Source: a virus. From it: a DNA stretch of 64,000 nucleotides. A program made the translations under genes and the position numbers. The notes beneath the pieces were generated by a model. The model had not been told where the DNA came from. It did not search any database and was given only the letters and a program-made list of their open reading frames with translations. This document shows, piece after piece, positions 59,600-64,000 of this stretch (position 1 is its first letter; every line of letters starts with the position of its first letter). Location: positions 62,001-126,000 of the IMG/VR virus record IMGVR_UViG_3300045972_000807. One strand, written 5' to 3'.

Positions 59600-60625
59600 C
59601 TATCCAAAGAACTTCTTGTACTTGTTAGAACGCACGGTCATTACGCTGTAGACGTGCTCTCGGTTTATGTCGCAGGCACTACGGTTGCCGTAGATAGGTT
59701 GGGTAGACTTGCTGCACGACTTCTCTACATTGCCGAACCACACCTTAGGGTTGCACGTAGAAATCAGCTGGCACTTGCGTCTATCTTGTGACAGCCCACC
59801 GTAGCCACCGTTGTAGGAAGCGTCCGTGAAGGCCAGTTTGTCTTTGTCAAGAGCATCAGGTACTACACGAAGGACACTGGTATAGCTATCGTGTTCCTGA
59901 AGTACCATAGCACGCAGCTGTAGATCAGGGCGGGTATAAACGGTATCCCAGGTAAGGCCTGAAAGCTGTACCGGGTACTTGGAAGTCATTCCCTTGAGTG
60001 CGTCCATCCGTGTGTTGCCATTGGCATCATAGGCCCGCGTGATCTGTCCCAGACCTGCACCTTCCTCGCGAGAAGTCTTGAGTTGCGATTTTGGATTCCA
60101 GCACGACTTGTACGTTAAAGAGACACACGACTCCTGCTCTACAAGGCCACCCAGCAAATACGGCATGGTATGATCCGCCCAGTAGAGCTTTTGTTGCTTC
60201 ACAAGGGTGGGCGCGTACACGTTAGCATTCTCGGGTATGTACGTCTGAACGTCTATCCTAACCGCTGCATGTGCTTTACTGCCAAACATCAGCAGCAAAG
60301 CTGCCATCACTATAGCAATAGCTATCAAAGCCATGCCTGAGCCTTCAGGAGACTCTTGAGACTTTCGGAACATACGCTGAAGGTTCATCTCAGGGAAGTC
60401 AAACATAGACTTCCAGATCAGGTGGGTAACGCCTACTGCAAGCATACCGCTTGCAATACCCAGCACGATCATCAGAGTGCTGGCACCTTTGTCGGGGTCT
60501 GTGAAGTACAGCACTGCGATGAGGATGAGGATGAGAACAAACAGCGCAACCGTATGGTGCTTGCGGTACTTCTTTTCCACTTCTTTGATCTCGTCATCGA
60601 GGCCGTCTTTAAGATTAATGTTCAT
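59600..60625 (-). CDS. Membrane-anchored SLT transglycosylase
   Basis: A 341-aa protein behind AGGAGC. Three hydrophobic helices lie at about 26-41, 50-71 and 98-114, the last possibly ending at a cleavage-like SKAHA. The domain at about 150-290 is a lysozyme-like SLT transglycosylase: GLVEQESC (catalytic Glu probably E165), EEGAGLGQITRAYD (188-200, GAGLGQ motif) and FTDASYNGGYGG near the end. Such enzymes cut the MurNAc-GlcNAc bond of peptidoglycan with 1,6-anhydro formation. In virions they help wall penetration; with membrane anchors the enzyme might instead act at the inner membrane face. The N-terminal anchor set is unusual for a simple endolysin. Confidence 0.85.
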   Translation of the reverse strand: MNINLKDGLDDEIKEVEKKYRKHHTVALFVLILILIAVLYFTDPDKGASTLMIVLGIASGMLAVGVTHLIWKSMFDFPEMNLQRMFRKSQESPEGSGMALIAIAIVMAALLLMFGSKAHAAVRIDVQTYIPENANVYAPTLVKQQKLYWADHTMPYLLGGLVEQESCVSLTYKSCWNPKSQLKTSREEGAGLGQITRAYDANGNTRMDALKGMTSKYPVQLSGLTWDTVYTRPDLQLRAMVLQEHDSYTSVLRVVPDALDKDKLAFTDASYNGGYGGLSQDRRKCQLISTCNPKVWFGNVEKSCSKSTQPIYGNRSACDINREHVYSVMTVRSNKYKKFFG

Positions 60626-60644
60626 AGCTATATGCTCCTGTGGT

Positions 60645-61061
60645 TTAGGCCGTTGTATTAGGTGGAGGGGGAGTTCCCGAAGGTAAATCCCTAGCAGGTA
60701 GGTCGTCAGGAATGCTCCACTTATTCAGGGGGCAATCTGAACCCTTAAAGGACGCTTTAAACAATACAAAGCACTTGCACTTTCCGCATTGATCGAAACC
60801 CGCAAAGGTGGTTAGCTCGGGGCACGCTTTACATATAGCCAAGCGCTCCTTTTTTGTAAGAGCATCTGTTCTGCGCTCCGGGGGAGTTTGCTCAACCCGT
60901 TCGTCCATGTGTGCCTGGGTCAGTTCCATGTCTGGGGCGTAACCAACTCGTTCAACGATAACAGCTTCAGGAACAAACAAGGTAGCCTCAATTGTGTTAA
61001 CCCTGTTGGGTATAACGTGGACTAAGTCCGTACTCGATACGTTTACAATTTCTTCAGTCAT
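60645..61061 (-). CDS. Cys-rich zinc-binding protein
   Basis: A 138-aa protein behind GAAGGAGC. The C-terminal third has ICKACPELTTFAGFDQCGKC and KCFVLFKASFKGSDCPLNKW, a C-x2-C ... C-x2-C-x-C ... C-P arrangement seen in small phage and bacterial proteins with C.aCp....f..CgkCgC..  ..K......CP..kW, probably one zinc ion per motif. The N-terminal 65 aa are acidic and unrecognised, and the end is Pro-rich. It lies between a fibre gene and the transglycosylase gene and may be a structural or assembly factor. Confidence 0.75.
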   Translation of the reverse strand: MTEEIVNVSSTDLVHVIPNRVNTIEATLFVPEAVIVERVGYAPDMELTQAHMDERVEQTPPERRTDALTKKERLAICKACPELTTFAGFDQCGKCKCFVLFKASFKGSDCPLNKWSIPDDLPARDLPSGTPPPPNTTA

Positions 61062-61080
61062 TTATTTTGCTCCTTCAGTT

Positions 61081-63045
61081 TTACCATTGAAGCTGTACGA
61101 ATCCAGCTCCACCATACCCGTTAGGGTCATCTCGGCGTTCGTCACCAGCACCGCCACCGCCACCTCCAAGTGTACCTGGGTATCCGTCATGCGGCTGGTA
61201 AGGAGAGCCTACCCCTCCTTGACCACCTGCACCGTACGACGCGCCACCGCCGCCACCACCACCCGAGTAGTATCCAGAAGCACCTCCCGGACCGCCCAGT
61301 GCGTATCTAGTATTGCTTCCAGCATGACCTGGGCCACAGCCGTAGTCGTTACCGCCACCACCCGCGGCACCTGCAGTAAGTATAGGTAACAACAGTCCTA
61401 AGCTAGACACTATACCACCTCCGGCTCCGCCGGCTGTATTTCCTTGCGCGCCACCGCCACCGCCGCCCAGGTACACGTCAACAGTTCCATACCCGTTAGT
61501 AATGCGAGTAGCACCACCCGCACCACCCGCACCACCGTTGCTGCCAGATGGACATCCACCGCCACCTCCACCAACAACTATAGTAAGAGTATCACCGGGG
61601 ACAACCTTAAATCCACCCGAAGCTACTGCACCGCCACCGCCACCGCCTCCTCCCCAACCAGAGCACGAAGTGTCGCAACAGTTTCCAGCACCACCCCCTC
61701 CGCCCCCACCGGAGGCAAGCAGAACTACGTTACGCATTTCTACAGGAACAGTTATGTAGTAGGTACCCGGAGTGTTTTGGTACCAGTATCCGCTAAGCTG
61801 TGTGCTGATCGTGTAGTCACCAGTTCTAGGGACTACAAGCACACCGTAAGGGTCAATTGTGAGGCATGCTCTGCCTTGGTACCTGAATACAAGGTTGGCC
61901 CCTTCCTGAGTAACTGTCCAGTCTACGGTTCCTAGTGTCTTTAATGCTTGCTGAACCGCAGTAACTGCGGCTTGAGCAGCAGCAATCTGATTAGTTACCT
62001 GCAAGTTCATGTCAGCCAGCGCTCTGTTCATATCGAACTTGGCCTGAGCCAACTGCTGATTGATTAAAGCCTCTTCATCGGTTAAGCTTTGATTCAAAAG
62101 ATTCATCTCGTCAGCCAACGTCTGCGTCAACAAACTAATAGCCGAATTTAGCGCGTCTGTTTGCGCCTTATCTTTTTGTTCTATGACTGTCTCAAGGAAC
62201 ACATAGTCTGACAATGTGGTCTCACGAGCTAGCAACATCACCGTGGCACCTGCCGCCAAGCCTGTTATGGGGTACGTAAGGTTAGCCACACCTGGGCTGC
62301 CTGAAGCTATAACGCGAACGTTACCCAGCATATCCTGCATCAGGAAGTCACCTGGTAAGAACGCCGCGTCCATAAGATTAAACGCTGGGCCGTTAAGGGT
62401 AACGCCGTCATTTTCTACAGAAGCCAAGATTCCAGAGTCAACTTGAAGGTAGTTGGCTACGTTCCACTGCATTCCGTTAGACGCGGTAAGGAACAAGCTG
62501 TTGTTACCGTTAACCGCTTCCATAACGATAAGGGCGTCAGGCTGGCCTGGGAGAAATCGCTGACCAGTTACGTTGTTGGTTGAGCCCACAACCTCAATTA
62601 CGCCGGGTGTTCCCGTGATAACCTGAATAACCGAAGGCGACATTCCGATGTTCAGAACACAATGAAAGGTAAGGGCGTTAGCAACACCCGAGGCAGCACT
62701 CGCCTTTGTCTGGAGTGCTCCGAAAGCTGCCAAGGCGAATAGTGTGCCGTCGCTGAGGTACAGTGCTATCTCACCAAACGTAAACGGGCCAGCGGTAGCC
62801 GGGACAATACAGACAATGTCCCTAGTTATTTCGCTAAGCATGTTCCAGCTTGAAGGAGCATCCGAGTATACCTCAGTGCCGTGAATGATCGTGTCATTCA
62901 ACCCCGGAGTATAGTTGTACCCAGTACCCAAGGTGAACCTAGTAATGGATATAGATAAGCCTTGACCTTGTGCCAGCATGGCTGCGTTGAGGCCAGCCTG
63001 CGTTATCGTAAACGCTGACGGTGCTATTGTGCTTGATGTAGCCAT
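61081..63045 (-). CDS. Tail-collar-type fibre with glycine-rich tip
   Basis: A 654-aa protein behind CAGGAAAC. The N-terminal domain (TRFTLGTGYNYTPGLNDTII, EVYSDAPSSW, FTFGEIALYLSDGTLFALAA) is the most typical of the four collar-like domains here. A predicted coiled coil (about 295-385, AQTDALNSAISLLTQTLADE) leads to a beta segment and a C-terminal region of about 220 aa packed with Gly runs, Asn, Ser and Tyr (SGGYSGGGG-like and CDTSCSGWGG). Gly-rich tips of phage adhesins fold as polyglycine-II helices and bind receptors. It is likely a receptor-binding fibre working with the gp38-like adhesin encoded next to it. Confidence 0.86.
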   Translation of the reverse strand: MATSSTIAPSAFTITQAGLNAAMLAQGQGLSISITRFTLGTGYNYTPGLNDTIIHGTEVYSDAPSSWNMLSEITRDIVCIVPATAGPFTFGEIALYLSDGTLFALAAFGALQTKASAASGVANALTFHCVLNIGMSPSVIQVITGTPGVIEVVGSTNNVTGQRFLPGQPDALIVMEAVNGNNSLFLTASNGMQWNVANYLQVDSGILASVENDGVTLNGPAFNLMDAAFLPGDFLMQDMLGNVRVIASGSPGVANLTYPITGLAAGATVMLLARETTLSDYVFLETVIEQKDKAQTDALNSAISLLTQTLADEMNLLNQSLTDEEALINQQLAQAKFDMNRALADMNLQVTNQIAAAQAAVTAVQQALKTLGTVDWTVTQEGANLVFRYQGRACLTIDPYGVLVVPRTGDYTISTQLSGYWYQNTPGTYYITVPVEMRNVVLLASGGGGGGGAGNCCDTSCSGWGGGGGGGGAVASGGFKVVPGDTLTIVVGGGGGGCPSGSNGGAGGAGGATRITNGYGTVDVYLGGGGGGAQGNTAGGAGGGIVSSLGLLLPILTAGAAGGGGNDYGCGPGHAGSNTRYALGGPGGASGYYSGGGGGGGASYGAGGQGGVGSPYQPHDGYPGTLGGGGGGAGDERRDDPNGYGGAGFVQLQW

Positions 63046-63072
63046 TTTATGTTTCCTGTTGTTCCACTTAAA

Positions 63073-64000
63073 TTAACTGATAGTGCATACGCCGTACACG
63101 CGGGAGGTATCGTTATTAACAAACGTAACGCCTACTCCCGGTGAGGACTTCCATGTTACTGCACCGCCACCGCCACCGCCGTGGACTGTGGTGTTACCGC
63201 CGGGTTTACCCCAGCCGCCTCCGCCGCCTCCGCCGCCACCTGAGGTAGACGAAGGATCACCGCCGGCGGTGTTACCGGTTCCGCCAGCTCCAGCTGTAAT
63301 GGTTTGACCCGACCAGGCTATGTAAAGAGCCCCCGGTGTTCCGCCAGAGCCTGGGAATTGCCGTCCACCACCGCCCCCGCCTGCACCGTATATCCCGCCG
63401 CCTCCGCCTGCTCCACCACCCTTACCGGGTGACGCTAGTGCTCCTGAGGTCATGCCGGTTCCGCCCGGGCTGCCTATTGATCCACCTGCACCACCCTTTT
63501 GCTGTACCTTGATAATGGCATTGCTAATATCGTAGCTACCAGTCCCGCCAAGTCCTCCGCCTGCTCCGCCACCGCCACCGCCTTGGTCAGCCCAGACGAT
63601 AGCTGCGCCGCCCCCACCACCCCCACCGATATACGCATTTGGATCGGTGTTGTCGATAACCAGAGCTACGTTTGTGAATATAGCTGTGCCGCCGTTCTGC
63701 CCGATACCGTACCCGTTAAGGGCAAAGCCTAGCTGAGTGTTGCTTCCTCCTTGCCCACCCTTTCCAGCTATAAAGCCGTGGTTGATAAGCTTTACCGTAG
63801 ACCCGGGTGCAAACCTGTCTATGTATAGAGCAAATAGTTGAGGATTCTCTGAGTACACCCAAATACCAGGGGCCACGGTTACCGTAACAGAGCAAGCCGC
63901 AGTACCTACGCCTGTGCCATACTTTATAGCTAAGTTCTGGACTACACTGTAGTTCATAGAGTGCTGAGAGATCGTTATCTCGTAAGCTGGCGCTGTTACT
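63073..64000 (-). CDS. Glycine-rich gp38-like adhesin, N-terminus outside window
   Basis: The frame is open to the right edge (VTAPAYEITISQHS precedes the first Met at 63957) and that Met lacks a ribosome-binding site, so the 294-aa call is only the C-terminal part of a longer protein. After VAPGIWVYSENPQLFALYID and PGSTVKLINHGFIAGKGGQG come long Gly-rich segments with Ser, Ala, Thr and aromatic insertions. The order resembles T2/S16-type gp38 adhesins, in which glycine-rich motifs make a polyglycine-II sandwich that recognises outer-membrane proteins. It probably sits at the distal end of a fibre. Its stop is 27 nt before the 654-aa fibre start. Confidence 0.8.
   Translation of the reverse strand, partial: VTAPAYEITISQHSMNYSVVQNLAIKYGTGVGTAACSVTVTVAPGIWVYSENPQLFALYIDRFAPGSTVKLINHGFIAGKGGQGGSNTQLGFALNGYGIGQNGGTAIFTNVALVIDNTDPNAYIGGGGGGGAAIVWADQGGGGGGAGGGLGGTGSYDISNAIIKVQQKGGAGGSIGSPGGTGMTSGALASPGKGGGAGGGGGIYGAGGGGGGRQFPGSGGTPGALYIAWSGQTITAGAGGTGNTAGGDPSSTSGGGGGGGGGWGKPGGNTTVHGGGGGGAVTWKSSPGVGVTFVNNDTSRVYGVCTIS

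Noticed and set aside
61502-61759. Pro-rich plus-strand ORFs opposite the glycine-rich adhesins (also 63083-63307)
   Set aside because: Antisense of Gly codons gives Pro runs; shadows of the minus-strand genes.
1-64000. Genome-wide TAG recoding
   Set aside because: TAG ends several genes that are followed at once by good starts (48693, 49940, 55133, 56297, 57190, 59600), so it acts as a normal stop.
1-64000. tRNA genes, insertion sequences or attachment sites
   Set aside because: No cloverleaf, transposase or integrase signal was seen by eye; a tRNAscan or IS search could not be run here.

Overview
The window looks like part of a large tailed bacteriophage genome (Caudoviricetes), probably a big myovirus- or jumbo-type phage of a Gram-negative host. 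The evidence is a roughly 40 kb block of tail-fibre and adhesin genes, a tail-fibre assembly chaperone-like protein, a membrane-anchored SLT transglycosylase, phage-type 5'-3' exonuclease and Dda/RecD-like helicase genes, and many small tightly packed genes with start/stop overlaps. No 16S, tRNA, integrase, capsid or terminase gene is visible, so host and exact phage group remain inference.

Layout. (1) Positions 1-40093, all minus strand: a fibre/adhesin island. It holds two giant LamG-repeat proteins (one cut by the left edge, one of 3055 aa with about 14 LamG-type domains), collagen-like (Gly-X-Y) fibres, an alanine-rich coiled-coil fibre, FTNDAGY-repeat fibres, an Asp-box beta-propeller protein, a 1489-aa Ig/LamG/propeller chimera, fibres with a shared tail-collar-like N-terminal domain, and a tail assembly chaperone-like protein. 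Several of these genes have a hairpin terminator of their own. N- and C-terminal modules are shuffled between genes. (2) 40094-40186: a divergent control region. (3) 40187-54036, plus strand: 5'-3' exonuclease, a 433-bp structured noncoding locus with four perfect 19-bp iterons, an unrecognised 532-aa protein, a HAD-family hydrolase between two related Cys4 proteins, an SF1B helicase, an acyl carrier protein and many small unknowns, ending at a strong terminator. (4) 54158-57392, plus strand: a sigma70-like promoter followed by a run of small unknown, membrane and zinc-binding proteins, ending at a bidirectional terminator. (5) 57406-64000, minus strand: a type IB topoisomerase-like protein, a small unknown, the transglycosylase, a Cys-rich protein, a glycine-rich collar-type fibre, and the C-terminal part of a gp38-like glycine-rich adhesin that runs off the right edge.

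How it fits together. The minus-strand islands supply host recognition (many interchangeable receptor-binding modules) and cell-wall penetration. The plus-strand genes look like DNA-metabolism and host-takeover functions: exonuclease, helicase, a candidate origin/initiator locus, ACP and HAD hydrolase. The most interesting items are the interleaved, module-swapping fibre plus partner cassettes at 17229-25911, the type IB topoisomerase with an apparently complete catalytic set, the phage-encoded ACP, the iteron locus, a possible A_AAA_AAG frameshift and a possible amber readthrough that would complete a Cys4 motif.
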